From positions 1 to 33,077 of the forward strand of contig JACOXG010000010.1 of NCBI GenBank assembly GCA_016176405.1: 33,077 bases of DNA, in the 5' to 3' direction. This document shows positions 1 through 8,811 of this stretch, one piece after another (the stretch's first letter is position 1; each line of letters begins with the position of its first letter). The notes below the pieces were generated by a model. It made no database searches and was not told the origin of the DNA. It saw only the letters and a list, made by a program, of their open reading frames with translations. Made by a program: the position numbers and the translations under genes. This DNA is from Candidatus Daviesbacteria bacterium. GTDB lineage: Bacteria > Patescibacteriota > Microgenomatia > Daviesbacterales > UBA10151.

Positions 1-1
1 G

Positions 2-2635
2 AGAATATCTGCTGGTGATGTTGATGACCCCGCTAACTACATAATAATAACTAGAGAAGCATCCAGTGGGTTTAATAGAATTTCAGCCCATGCTGAATTT
101 AATAACATCGCACAAACTGATGTTAATTTTAGCACTACTGATAATGCCGTAGCTTTCAAAATAGAACGCTATGGTAATGTCTGGAATCTATTCTACAGCC
201 TGACTCAATACCCGAACTGGGTATGGACCAAACTAACTCAATATGAAGATGCCAATGGGGATATGACATCTGTCACCAGCGCTTATTTATATGCAGAAAG
301 CGTTGGGACCACCGATACTCAAATTGCCACTGGTGACTTTGACAATTGGAAATATTATATTGGCTCTGGTGCGATTGACCAGATTCTTTCTACATTAGTT
401 CTAGCTACTGGTACTTTTACTACCTCATCTGCAACAGTCCCAGCTGACACAGGAAGACTAGAGGGAGACAACTATTGGAATGGCACATTAATAATACCTA
501 CTAATGGAGTGGCTGCATTCCAGCCAAGAACAATTGTTGCATTTGCTAATGCTGGTGGTGTATTCACAATTGACCCAGAAGCAGTATTTACAGTTGCCCC
601 AGCAGTTGGCGACGAATATGCTATTGTAGCCTACCAATATCCATTAGAGCCAGGCACAGATGCAACAAGTAATTCTGCAAGTGCCCATGTGGTTGGAAGC
701 AAGGCAGATACAGCCCAGTATGATGGGACTAGCACAAATAGTTCTCTCGTTAGACTATTACGGGCAGTGCATAGGGGAGAAATATTAGCTAGCGGGACAT
801 TAACTTTATCAGATACCACCAATCCTGCTGATGCTGGGCGAACAGAAGCAGATAATTATTGGAATGGTAGCTGGTTAATGACTACAGCAGGGGCAGTAGC
901 GTTCCAGCCCAGGCTAATAACAGACTTCCAGAATGCTACAGGGACTTTCAACCTTGACAGCCAGCAGCCATTTACTGCTGCCCCAGGCTTAGTAGCATAT
1001 GTTATATTGGCCCCAAATAGTCAACTTGTTCCTACTGCTGATGCTGCTACTAATACTACTCCAGCCCATGTCATTGGCAATAAGTCTGACGCTGCTAGTG
1101 TTACCGCAGGGTCTGCTTCTATTATTGCTAGATTAAGGGCAATAGAAGCTGCTTTGTCTGTCAATACTTCTGCTGGTGGAGAATTTGAGTTAGATGGCAC
1201 TCCAGATTTGTGGGACGCATTAGTAACAGATAGTTCTGCTCAAGCTGACATCACAACATTGACTGGTAATAGAGATGCTGCTGTAATACAAAGAATTGCA
1301 GCATTAGTAAATGCATTACAAATAACCGATGCTGGGACTGCCACTGGTTTTGAAGAAGATGGAACTGGTGGAAGACTATGGGAGTCTATAACTGCTGTAA
1401 AGGGGACATTTACAACTTCTTCAGCTACAGTACCTGCTGATACTGGACGGACTGAAGCAAATGATTATTTTAATGGCGACATAATTATACCAATATCAGG
1501 TGATGTTGTAAGACAAGCTAGAGTAATTGCTGATTTTGCTAATGCTGGAGGAGTATTCACATTAGATTCTGAACTCCCCTTTACAGCGGTTCCTGGACTA
1601 GTTGACTATGTAATAATACATTGGAAATATCCTTTAGTTCCAGCAGTTGATTCTGCTGCTAATACTACATCTCCTCATGTAGTTGGAAATAAATCTGATA
1701 CTATACCTGCAATGAACCTGGCTCCAGCAAATGATTCTATTGTACGTCAATTAAAAGCTATCTTAGAGAGAGTAGGGGCTACTCCAGCTGACCCAGACGA
1801 TTCTATATTAACTAATGTTGGTCAAAGAGATGACACAGCTACTGCTGATTCATTGGCAGATGTAACAACTACATCAATTCAGGCCAAATTAAGAAGGCTC
1901 TTATTACGATTTTCTGCTGATGCATTCAGCTCTACTGTACAAGGAGTAGCTAGAACTGATGTAGAAAATATGATCCAGGGACTAGCTAACTATCTATCAG
2001 CTGCTGGAGCTGCATGGTCTGTAACCGCTAATCCTGGAGCAGCTGCTAGAGATAACCTTGAGCAGACACTAGAAGATTTTGCAGACATGTTAGCTGGAAC
2101 TACTGGAATAGTAACATTTCCAGCTGCAGCAGTAGCTGCCAATGGTATCTCAATAGCAGAAGTTTTGAGACATGTAATGGAGGCTGTTGGAGAAGACACA
2201 GCTAATAACGCATTTGCTTCAACTCTTGTAGCTGAAAATGGTGATGGTTCTGCTCTAGAAAGACTTGAAGAAATAAGAGGTAGAACTGCAACTGGAACAT
2301 TTACTCAAACAGCTGCTATGGGGACAACTGTAAACACAGTAACAGAAATATCTCCGATTAGGCATGGACAAATAGCAGTAGAATTAGATATAAACACATT
2401 GATTGCAGCCGCTGAAGGCGGGACAGTAATTGTTAGACTATTAAATATGATTGATGGGGCTACTTTACGAATAATTGACAGGGTTGATTTTACAATTGGC
2501 GGGGCTAATGAAGTTCATCCTACAGTGAGAGGATGGGTACAAGAGGGCACTACGACAGCCAGGATTACAATTCAATTGAACTCTGCTGTTACTGTCAATA
2601 GGGATATACCATGGAGAATAATTGAGAGTGCATAA
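2..2635 (+). CDS. Fibre/decoration protein with LamG-like domain and three repeat modules (5' partial)
   Basis: The reading frame is open from base 2, so the ATG at 263 is probably internal and the true start lies left of the window. The first ~125 visible residues look like a concanavalin A/LamG-type jelly roll (FKIERYGNVWNLFYS, then YLYAES and DFDNWKYY), a fold common in phage adhesins. Three copies of a ~73-residue beta-rich module follow (GTFTTSSATVPADTGR ... YWNG ... FANAGGVFTLD ... APGLVxYVI), each joined to an HVxGNKxD helical linker. The last ~115 residues match the C-terminus of the protein at 3157-4527, so the two are paralogues. Such modular chains usually form tail or capsid fibres that contact the host. 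A structural role is well supported; the exact location on the virion is inferred. Confidence 0.75.
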   Translation, partial: RISAGDVDDPANYIIITREASSGFNRISAHAEFNNIAQTDVNFSTTDNAVAFKIERYGNVWNLFYSLTQYPNWVWTKLTQYEDANGDMTSVTSAYLYAESVGTTDTQIATGDFDNWKYYIGSGAIDQILSTLVLATGTFTTSSATVPADTGRLEGDNYWNGTLIIPTNGVAAFQPRTIVAFANAGGVFTIDPEAVFTVAPAVGDEYAIVAYQYPLEPGTDATSNSASAHVVGSKADTAQYDGTSTNSSLVRLLRAVHRGEILASGTLTLSDTTNPADAGRTEADNYWNGSWLMTTAGAVAFQPRLITDFQNATGTFNLDSQQPFTAAPGLVAYVILAPNSQLVPTADAATNTTPAHVIGNKSDAASVTAGSASIIARLRAIEAALSVNTSAGGEFELDGTPDLWDALVTDSSAQADITTLTGNRDAAVIQRIAALVNALQITDAGTATGFEEDGTGGRLWESITAVKGTFTTSSATVPADTGRTEANDYFNGDIIIPISGDVVRQARVIADFANAGGVFTLDSELPFTAVPGLVDYVIIHWKYPLVPAVDSAANTTSPHVVGNKSDTIPAMNLAPANDSIVRQLKAILERVGATPADPDDSILTNVGQRDDTATADSLADVTTTSIQAKLRRLLLRFSADAFSSTVQGVARTDVENMIQGLANYLSAAGAAWSVTANPGAAARDNLEQTLEDFADMLAGTTGIVTFPAAAVAANGISIAEVLRHVMEAVGEDTANNAFASTLVAENGDGSALERLEEIRGRTATGTFTQTAAMGTTVNTVTEISPIRHGQIAVELDINTLIAAAEGGTVIVRLLNMIDGATLRIIDRVDFTIGGANEVHPTVRGWVQEGTTTARITIQLNSAVTVNRDIPWRIIESA
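410..628 (+). repeat. Beta-rich module, copy 1 of 5
   Basis: Encodes GTFTTSSATVPADTGR through the YAIV strand. It is followed by the linker AHVVGSKADT. The protein is close to the other copies, but the DNA is heavily diverged at wobble positions. Confidence 0.8.
794..1009 (+). repeat. Beta-rich module, copy 2 of 5
   Basis: Encodes GTLTLSDTTNPADAGR through AYVIL. The linker AHVIGNKSDA follows. This is the most diverged copy at its N-terminal edge. Confidence 0.75.
1403..1618 (+). repeat. Beta-rich module, copy 3 of 5
   Basis: Encodes GTFTTSSATVPADTGR through DYVII. The linker PHVVGNKSDT follows. Its first 16 residues are identical to those of copy 1, although many third codon positions differ. 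Confidence 0.8.
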
Positions 2636-2638
2636 ACT

Positions 2639-3127
2639 ATGCCAGCATATTTACCAGTTACACTTGAGATAACATTAGATGATGACAATTCTACTTTTCT
2701 TGTAAAGAGAGGAGGAAGACAGAGAAAGGTGGAGTATAATTCGGAGCAATTCGGTAAAGACATAATAAACTTATTTAAATTAGATGAATTAATAGTGCCA
2801 TTGGAAGATGCAAAAATAATATTACAACGTTTTCTAGATTGGGTTAGCATATTAAAGTTTAAATATGGAGCAATAGCGGGCGTAGATTCAACTCGTAATG
2901 TAGTATTTAGTCAAATAAACGGTGAGGCAAGCATTTCTTTTAGTGCAACAAGAGATCTTTCTGTTTCGTATTCTAAAGACACAAATGAGATAACATTCCA
3001 AGAGGGAGACTCTCCAACACAGACATCTTTAGCTACAACATATAGAACAACTATAGAACTTCTAGACTGGATAAAACGTGATTTTAGAATTTGGTGGAAT
3101 GCTTCTTTGCAAATTACAGTACAATGA
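2639..3127 (+). CDS. Small structural-region protein of unknown function
   Basis: A 162-residue protein that I do not recognise. It starts three bases after the preceding stop with ATGCC and has no well-placed Shine-Dalgarno sequence; only a distant GAGAG lies upstream. It is mixed alpha/beta: a beta-rich N-terminus with a basic patch (VKRGGRQRKVEY), two amphipathic helices around residues 38-70, then beta strands and a Trp-rich C-terminal helix (LLDWIKRDFRIWWN). It lies between the two paralogous modular fibre genes, so it may be a fibre accessory, chaperone or spacer subunit. It has no signal peptide or membrane segment. Function is inferred from position only. Confidence 0.7.
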   Translation: MPAYLPVTLEITLDDDNSTFLVKRGGRQRKVEYNSEQFGKDIINLFKLDELIVPLEDAKIILQRFLDWVSILKFKYGAIAGVDSTRNVVFSQINGEASISFSATRDLSVSYSKDTNEITFQEGDSPTQTSLATTYRTTIELLDWIKRDFRIWWNASLQITVQ

Positions 3128-3156
3128 AGTCCATCATAGTGGAAGGACGGTAAAAA

Positions 3157-4527
3157 ATGGATTCTGAAGTAACAAGACAACTATCACTCCTTAAAAATAA
3201 AGGAGCATTAACTAATGGAGTACCAGTTAGTGAGACTTTCAATAACACTACTGACTCTATGGAGGCCATTGAAGATGATTTATTAGTCCCTTCGGCTGAT
3301 TCTGCCACAAATACTAGAGCACGAGATGTAATTGGAAATAAGACAGATGCAGCAGTATCAGTAGCTTCTACAACTGCTAGTGCCATAGCTTATTTAAAGA
3401 GATTAATAACAAATTCAATTATAGCAACAGGTACGTTTACTACCTCTTCAGCAACTGTTCCTGCTGATACTGGTAGAACTGAAGCTAACGATTATTGGAG
3501 AGGGAGTTGGCTTTTGCCATTGACCGGAGCAGTAGCTTTGCAGCCTAGATTAATAGTAGGATTTGCCAATGCTGGAGGAGTATTCACACTAGACGCTGAA
3601 AATCCGCTTACAGCAGCCCCAGGATTAGTAACATATGCTATTTTACCTCCAGTATTTCCATTACAGCCTGCTGCTGATGCTACGACAAATACGACAACTC
3701 CTCATACAGTAGGAAATAAGGCAGACACAGCTTCTTATTCTCGTAACTCAGCTAATTCATTGATGCGGTATTTGAAAGGTTTGCATACAATTGAGATTGT
3801 AGCTAACGGCACTTTTACTACTTCTTCTACAACAGTGCCCGCAGATACTGGCAGAGCTGAAGCTAATGATTATTGGAATGGTAGCTGGATTATTCCACTA
3901 ACTGGTTCTGTAGCTCTCCAGCCGAGGTTAATTGTAGACTTTGCCAATGCTGGGGGTGTGTTTACTCTTGACTCCGATCAACCATTTTCTGCTGCGCCAG
4001 GATTAGTAACATATGTGATAGTATCCCCTAATTCTCAACTTGTCCCAGCAGCAGACTCTACTTCTAATCAAACTCCTGCTCATGTAATAGGAAATAAGAC
4101 AGATGCTTCTTCTAGTGGTGCAACAGCCTCTTTAATTGCTAGAATAAAAGAGTTAAGAGATCGAGAAGTTCCGACAGAAACAGGGGCAACATTCACGTTT
4201 ACAGTAGCAATGGGAACAACAGAAACTGATGTCATAGAGCTGTCACCTGGGACAACAATTTTAGAAATTATGTCTCTATATATGGATTTTGTTAATGTTC
4301 AAGGAGATGCAAATACACCTACAGCGACTGTTAGAAAATATGAAAAAGTTGATGATGCAACATATCGAAGGGTTGATTCAATAACAGTTGCGCCAAGCAG
4401 CGATCCAGCAGTTGAATTCAAGTCATGGACAACTGGAAGAGACACTAAAATTACAGTTCAAATGTCTACGGCATTAAATGCTAATGCAGGAATTCCTCAT
4501 TATCGTGTAGTTAGGACGGTAGCATAA
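3157..4527 (+). CDS. Modular fibre/decoration protein, paralogue of the first gene
   Basis: 456 residues, preceded by a good ribosome site (GGAAGG about nine bases before ATG). A short N-terminal helix carries an HVIGNK-type linker (DVIGNKTDA). Two copies of the ~73-residue beta-rich module follow, each with its linker (PHTVGNKADT and AHVIGNKTDA). The C-terminal ~115 residues (FTVAMGTTETDVIELSPG to the end) match the C-terminus of the gene ending at 2635. It lacks the LamG-like part, so it could be a shorter subunit of the same fibre or a capsid-bound relative. There are no catalytic motifs. A virion structural role is inferred from modularity and context. Confidence 0.75.
   Translation: MDSEVTRQLSLLKNKGALTNGVPVSETFNNTTDSMEAIEDDLLVPSADSATNTRARDVIGNKTDAAVSVASTTASAIAYLKRLITNSIIATGTFTTSSATVPADTGRTEANDYWRGSWLLPLTGAVALQPRLIVGFANAGGVFTLDAENPLTAAPGLVTYAILPPVFPLQPAADATTNTTTPHTVGNKADTASYSRNSANSLMRYLKGLHTIEIVANGTFTTSSTTVPADTGRAEANDYWNGSWIIPLTGSVALQPRLIVDFANAGGVFTLDSDQPFSAAPGLVTYVIVSPNSQLVPAADSTSNQTPAHVIGNKTDASSSGATASLIARIKELRDREVPTETGATFTFTVAMGTTETDVIELSPGTTILEIMSLYMDFVNVQGDANTPTATVRKYEKVDDATYRRVDSITVAPSSDPAVEFKSWTTGRDTKITVQMSTALNANAGIPHYRVVRTVA
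3430..3645 (+). repeat. Beta-rich module, copy 4 of 5
   Basis: Encodes GTFTTSSATVPADTGR through TYAIL in the second modular fibre gene. Its N-terminal 16 residues are identical to copies 1 and 3. Confidence 0.8.
3808..4023 (+). repeat. Beta-rich module, copy 5 of 5
   Basis: Encodes GTFTTSSTTVPADTGR through TYVIV. It is followed by PNSQLVPAAD, which matches the text after copy 2, so copies 2 and 5 share a longer unit. Confidence 0.8.
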
Positions 4528-4528
4528 A

Positions 4529-6040
4529 ATGGCTATATTTGATAAATATAATCTTCCAACACAAATCAAAACAGTTGGCCCAGACAACGATGCAGATTTC
4601 AGCACTATTGGGGCTGCGCTAACAGCTATAACTGATAACACGACTACAAGACGTTATACAATCAAAGTTGCACCAGGTACATATACTGAAGCAGTGACTA
4701 TCAAAGACTATGTAGATATTGAAGGGAGCGGGTCAACTACTGTTATAACCCAAGCTGATGCTACTGTTCTTACTCAGACAAATTCAACATTTTTATCGAA
4801 GATTTCTAATTTAACAGTTCGAGTTTCAGGTGCTGGGGGTGGCACAATAAGTGCTGTTGCTGGGGGCGGGGGAGCTTGCTTATATGAAAATATAATCTTT
4901 GAAAATACAAAATCAGCGGGGACAATGTGGGTAACAGATACTAATATAGCCTTGTCTAGTTTTGTAGACTGCCATATTTTGCATCAAGGGGCTGGCGGCA
5001 CAACAAATGGGTATAGGGCAGCCTCTGGTAGAAGCATACGAATAGTAGGTGGACAAGCTATGGCTACAGGGGGAGATCCAAATATTGGATTTCAAGCTGA
5101 TAGTAATGGCGGAATAATAGTAGTTGGGAGCAAATTGGATGCCTGGACTACTCCATTTAATCTTACTGGGGCAGGTTCTAGAAATATCGTAGCTTCTGGG
5201 TGCTCTTTTAGTGCAGGCTTTTCTTTTCCAAATGATCAAATTGCAGTTTATACAGGTAGATCTGATGCTTTATATGGTGATGGTTCTGATGGGGATGTAA
5301 CTATTGCAGCGCCAACAACATTAACTAGGAACATGTATTATAACACTTTAGTAGTTAATGCTGTAATTAGTACTGGTGGATATAGAATCTTTGTCAGAAA
5401 CTTACTTAGTGGGACAAGTAGCGTAAATAGAAATGGGAATGCTGCATCTGGGGGAACTGAAGGAGCAGCTTTGGCTAATAGTGCTGGTGGGCTAGCTGGT
5501 GGGCTAGCTGGTGGGGCGGGTGGAATTTCTGGTGGAGCAGGAGCTAATGGATCCAACTTAGCCTCTGGACTTGGCGCTGCTGGTGGAAATGGGGGGGCAG
5601 CTACAGCAGGTGGGGGTGGTGGGACTGGAGGAACCTTTGCTGTGGCTGGAGGAGGGCGACCCAGAAGCTCTGCTCTTCTATTTGGGAGATATGCAGACCA
5701 AGATGAATGGAGAGGGGGAGCAGGTGGGGCAGGAGGTGGGGCTGATGGTAACACTGGTGGGGGAGGAGGAGGAGGTGCAGGTATATTATTTCTTGCGGCT
5801 AGGGAAATTTCTACAGCTTTAACGATTTCCGCTAATGGTGGGGCAGGTGCTAATGGTACTGGTGGAAATGCGGGAGGTGGGGGCGGAGGAGGCGGAGGTT
5901 ATGTCGTAGTAATTTCGCAATTAATTAGTCAGTCAACTTTCACAGTTCAAGCTAATGGTGGCACAGCAGGGTCAGGAGCAGGGACTGGAGGAGCGGGGGT
6001 AGATGGGTCAGCTGGTGTAGCTATAATTATAAAGAGCTAG
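4529..6040 (+). CDS. Tail spike/fibre protein: beta-helix plus poly-glycine domain
   Basis: 503 residues; the ATG follows the previous stop by one base, with AGGACGG about ten bases upstream. Residues ~10-260 read as a right-handed parallel beta-helix of the pectin-lyase type: DFSTIGAALTAI, then YTIKVAPGTYTEAVTI and DYVDIEGSGSTTVITQ, an opening typical of pectinesterase-like phage spikes. From residue ~295 the chain becomes extremely glycine-rich, with long GGAGG and GGGGG runs, as in polyglycine-helix adhesins of phage fibres such as T4-like gp38. Pectate-lyase catalytic residues are not evident, so a binding role is more likely than depolymerase activity. The gene at 6728 has a related N-terminus. 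Confidence 0.75.
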   Translation: MAIFDKYNLPTQIKTVGPDNDADFSTIGAALTAITDNTTTRRYTIKVAPGTYTEAVTIKDYVDIEGSGSTTVITQADATVLTQTNSTFLSKISNLTVRVSGAGGGTISAVAGGGGACLYENIIFENTKSAGTMWVTDTNIALSSFVDCHILHQGAGGTTNGYRAASGRSIRIVGGQAMATGGDPNIGFQADSNGGIIVVGSKLDAWTTPFNLTGAGSRNIVASGCSFSAGFSFPNDQIAVYTGRSDALYGDGSDGDVTIAAPTTLTRNMYYNTLVVNAVISTGGYRIFVRNLLSGTSSVNRNGNAASGGTEGAALANSAGGLAGGLAGGAGGISGGAGANGSNLASGLGAAGGNGGAATAGGGGGTGGTFAVAGGGRPRSSALLFGRYADQDEWRGGAGGAGGGADGNTGGGGGGGAGILFLAAREISTALTISANGGAGANGTGGNAGGGGGGGGGYVVVISQLISQSTFTVQANGGTAGSGAGTGGAGVDGSAGVAIIIKS

Positions 6041-6049
6041 GAGGCTACA

Positions 6050-6310
6050 ATGATTAGGAAAGCGTATATTACAGAGTTTATTGATACTAAAAATATTGCC
6101 GAACGTAGTGTCGCTGAAGACAAGGCTTTATCTTATGGATGTACTGAGATTATCTTTGGGATTCCCCCTAGATATGAAAGACTGATTGTTACTACTCCTG
6201 CTATTATTATAGAAAAAGGAGAAGAAATCTTATCTATTTTACAGGGTGGTTTTAAAGAGAGTGATGCCTTGGCTGAAATAGATAGATTAGAAAAGGATAA
6301 TAATGACTAA
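6050..6310 (+). CDS. Small conserved-looking phage protein, unknown function
   Basis: 86 residues behind the strongest ribosome site of this region (AGGAGG, spacing six to seven). It is alpha/beta with a C-terminal acidic helix (KESDALAEIDRLEKDN) and has no recognisable motif. It overlaps the next gene by eight bases, and three small genes (6050-6702) form a translationally linked cluster between two beta-helix genes. This suggests fibre chaperones or attachment subunits, but that is inference. Confidence 0.7.
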   Translation: MIRKAYITEFIDTKNIAERSVAEDKALSYGCTEIIFGIPPRYERLIVTTPAIIIEKGEEILSILQGGFKESDALAEIDRLEKDNND

Positions 6311-6485
6311 TTTGGAAGAAAAGCTACAGCAAGCTGTTAAAGATTCCGAAGAACTGCAAAGACAGCTTAGTCAAGTAATGCAAACTCAGAATACTTTAAC
6401 AGTGTTATTGGCTAAAAAACAAGGGGCAATTGAACTATTGCAAAGTATGATTAAAGAAGAAAAATTAAATAAGTCCGATGAGTAA
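6303..6485 (+). CDS. Short coiled-coil protein
   Basis: 60 residues, nearly all predicted coiled coil (LEEKLQQAVKDSEELQRQLS, then further heptads to the end). AAGGA lies upstream inside the preceding gene, with eight-base overlaps on both sides (start in the previous gene, end in the next). It could trimerise or cap a fibre. The specific function is unknown. Confidence 0.65.
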   Translation: MTNLEEKLQQAVKDSEELQRQLSQVMQTQNTLTVLLAKKQGAIELLQSMIKEEKLNKSDE

Positions 6486-6702
6486 AACTGTTGTTTTAAC
6501 TAATATTATAATCAATAATATATCTTTAAATTTTGATGGTCAAAATATTAATGCTGAAGTAGGGTATTATTTAGCATCTGATACAGACTTAAAAATAGAA
6601 AAGCGATTCAGGTTTTCATTTATTTCAAATAATTATTTGAATCTGATAAATGAAGCAAAGATAAGTTTATTAAAAGACTTAAAAGAAAAAGAAAATATAT
6701 AA
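6478..6702 (+). CDS. Small beta-rich protein, unknown function
   Basis: 74 residues. The start overlaps the preceding coiled-coil gene by eight bases. The sequence is beta-rich in the first half (TVVLTNIIINNISLNFDG) with a Lys/Glu-rich helical tail (LLKDLKEKENI). I do not recognise a family. Co-translation with the two small genes upstream suggests a shared role in assembling the beta-helix fibres. Confidence 0.65.
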   Translation: MSKTVVLTNIIINNISLNFDGQNINAEVGYYLASDTDLKIEKRFRFSFISNNYLNLINEAKISLLKDLKEKENI

Positions 6703-6727
6703 AAAATGATCTCTGGCTGAAATACAA

Positions 6728-8809
6728 ATGCATAAGGGATTACAATATTCTCAAAAATATAGTGATGTTAGAAATCTAGTAACAGTGGGAGTTGGAGGAG
6801 AATTTCCTACAGTCACTAGAGCTTTAGGTAGTATATCTGCCTCATCTACTAGTAGATTTACCATACAAGTAATTGGTCGGATTACAGACAACGTAACAAT
6901 TCCCAGCAATGTTGATATTGTGGGTCTGGGAGCCTACGCTTCACAAATTGTATCAGGGACAAATGCAACTGCTGTTATTACAACTGGTACTTCAGCCACA
7001 AATTGCAGCATAAATAATTTAGGATTAGTAGCTGGGACAGGGGCTACAGATTTTGCATCAAATGTTTCTGTTTCTGGGGGAGCTATCCTAGATATTAGAG
7101 ATTGTGTATTAACTGCTCAATATACATATACTAGTCAAGCTGATGATGGAGGCAGAGCTTTTTTTACATCAGGGTCTGATGCGTTATTAAGAGCCTATAA
7201 TTGCCGAATTGATGGGGTTCAAGTAGGGGCATGGAACAACTCTTTTAATCCATCTGCAAATACTGTTACTGTACAATATTTATATAGTTGTCTATTTGAT
7301 AGAATAGGGTCCATGATAATTCACAATGCAAGTGATGGGAGAATGCAGGCTCATGATTGCTCATTTGGGTCATACAATGATGGGGCATGGGCTTCCCCGA
7401 ACAGTCTTGCAGTTGTTTTAAGAGGGACTAGTGGGACGTGCGGGGATGTTTTTCTGACTCATACTAGAAGACTACAATTAAGTAGTGATGTTCCCAGAAT
7501 TTTAAACGTACAAGTTGGAGTTAGTAGTAGCACAGCTAGATATTTCAGCTTTAATGATGAGACTATGGCTGAAATTACATTACAGAGCAGTAATGCTTCT
7601 GCATATGTCATGGATGAGTATGAATTTATGTCTGGAGCTGGAAATCCTACACTACCAGTAGCTATTTATAGTGACATAGCAGGCAGTGGCTCCGAAACAG
7701 AAAGTGGACTATATCGTCTAGCAAATAAGGATGATGCTTCTACTATGCCAGCGGAAGCGATTTGGGTGTTTACTGTTTCAGGAGGGGCTACCCAAAGCAC
7801 AGGGTATTTTGCAAGGCGTGGCCTAATGTATTTAGGAAATCCCTCTGGCTCTGGAGTTCAAGAAAGCGGAAACATATATGTAGGGGCAAGTGGGGTATTG
7901 GTGTGGTCTAAGCCCAGAGCAGGAATAATCCAAAAACTGGGAAGACAGCGTCAAGGTGCTGCCGGGATATTACAAATAGAATTAGAACAAGTAGAGCTAG
8001 ACAAATATCGTTTTACTTGGGACTCTGCTGGAACTCCCGCGCAGAGCCAAGTTGCATTAATAAATACTGCCAGATTTGCCGGGATTATACAGCCTGCTGG
8101 GACTGGCAATGAAATAAACCCAAGAGTTATTCTAGCCAATGGACTGGTAGAGAGACTGCCTGCCAATGCCTTAAAAAATGGGGCTTCAACTACTAGCTCT
8201 AGGGCAGCAGCTCAAGCAACAGACGGCACTACATTTACATTTTTAAATTCTACTTCCCCCACTGTTAGATGGTATTTTGGGCATGGCAAACCATTTGCTG
8301 GAATTGACGTTGATCTAACTATTGCTGGCTCATATGGAGCGTTGACTTGGGAATATTGGAACGGGTCTTCGTGGGCTACTCTAACAGAAACTATCGGATA
8401 TGGATTTGCTGCTGATGGGACTACTAGATGGGATGAACCAGCAAATTGGGTAGCTAAAGTGCTAGCAACTAGCGATGAAACAGAATGGGGTGCCGGAGTG
8501 CCGACAGTTGTAGCAAATATTAGACTGTATTGGATACGAATTGGTGCGGCGGCGGTAACGACCAATCCCACCATTGATAGAATGTCTGCTCGGGGCAAAG
8601 CTGTAATTGCAAAGCCTGGAGATGTAACAGAAGTATTAGTAGATACAAGCGATGTAGCCCCAGGAGATATTTTAGTGACTTCCTCAATTACTGCTGGGAG
8701 GGCAATGACAAACAATGCTCAAACAGACGCAAAGAGAATATTAGGAGTAGCATTAGAAGCAAAAACTGGGGGAGCAAACGGAGTAGTTTTGGCGGAGGTT
8801 TTAGCATAA
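6728..8809 (+). CDS. Large beta-helix spike/decoration protein
   Basis: 693 residues; first ATG after an in-frame stop, with no clear Shine-Dalgarno. The N-terminus (EFPTVTRALGSI, TIQVIGRITDNVTIPSNVDI) is a pectin-lyase-type beta-helix related to that of the gene at 4529, running to about residue 290. Around residues 510-625 is a beta-sandwich module (LTWEYWNGSSWATL ... LYWIRIGAAAVTTNPTI) shared with the proteins at 8812 and 13650. The last ~70 residues (GDVTEVLVDTSDVAPGDILV ... ILGVALEAKTGGANG) resemble the small beta-barrel decoration domains seen on phage capsids or spike tips. Whether it sits on head or tail is open; its place before the connector gene would suit a head decoration. Confidence 0.7.
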   Translation: MHKGLQYSQKYSDVRNLVTVGVGGEFPTVTRALGSISASSTSRFTIQVIGRITDNVTIPSNVDIVGLGAYASQIVSGTNATAVITTGTSATNCSINNLGLVAGTGATDFASNVSVSGGAILDIRDCVLTAQYTYTSQADDGGRAFFTSGSDALLRAYNCRIDGVQVGAWNNSFNPSANTVTVQYLYSCLFDRIGSMIIHNASDGRMQAHDCSFGSYNDGAWASPNSLAVVLRGTSGTCGDVFLTHTRRLQLSSDVPRILNVQVGVSSSTARYFSFNDETMAEITLQSSNASAYVMDEYEFMSGAGNPTLPVAIYSDIAGSGSETESGLYRLANKDDASTMPAEAIWVFTVSGGATQSTGYFARRGLMYLGNPSGSGVQESGNIYVGASGVLVWSKPRAGIIQKLGRQRQGAAGILQIELEQVELDKYRFTWDSAGTPAQSQVALINTARFAGIIQPAGTGNEINPRVILANGLVERLPANALKNGASTTSSRAAAQATDGTTFTFLNSTSPTVRWYFGHGKPFAGIDVDLTIAGSYGALTWEYWNGSSWATLTETIGYGFAADGTTRWDEPANWVAKVLATSDETEWGAGVPTVVANIRLYWIRIGAAAVTTNPTIDRMSARGKAVIAKPGDVTEVLVDTSDVAPGDILVTSSITAGRAMTNNAQTDAKRILGVALEAKTGGANGVVLAEVLA

Positions 8810-8811
8810 AA

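Noticed and set aside
263-2635. ATG 263 as the start of the first fibre gene
   Set aside because: The frame is open to base 2 and the upstream part completes a jelly-roll domain; the gene starts outside the window.
5338-5822. Pro-rich frame on the - strand and an 83-codon frame on the + strand
   Set aside because: Both are shadows of the poly-glycine domain: Gly codons read on the other strand give Pro, and another frame gives Gly/Glu/Val. Neither has a ribosome site or independent support.
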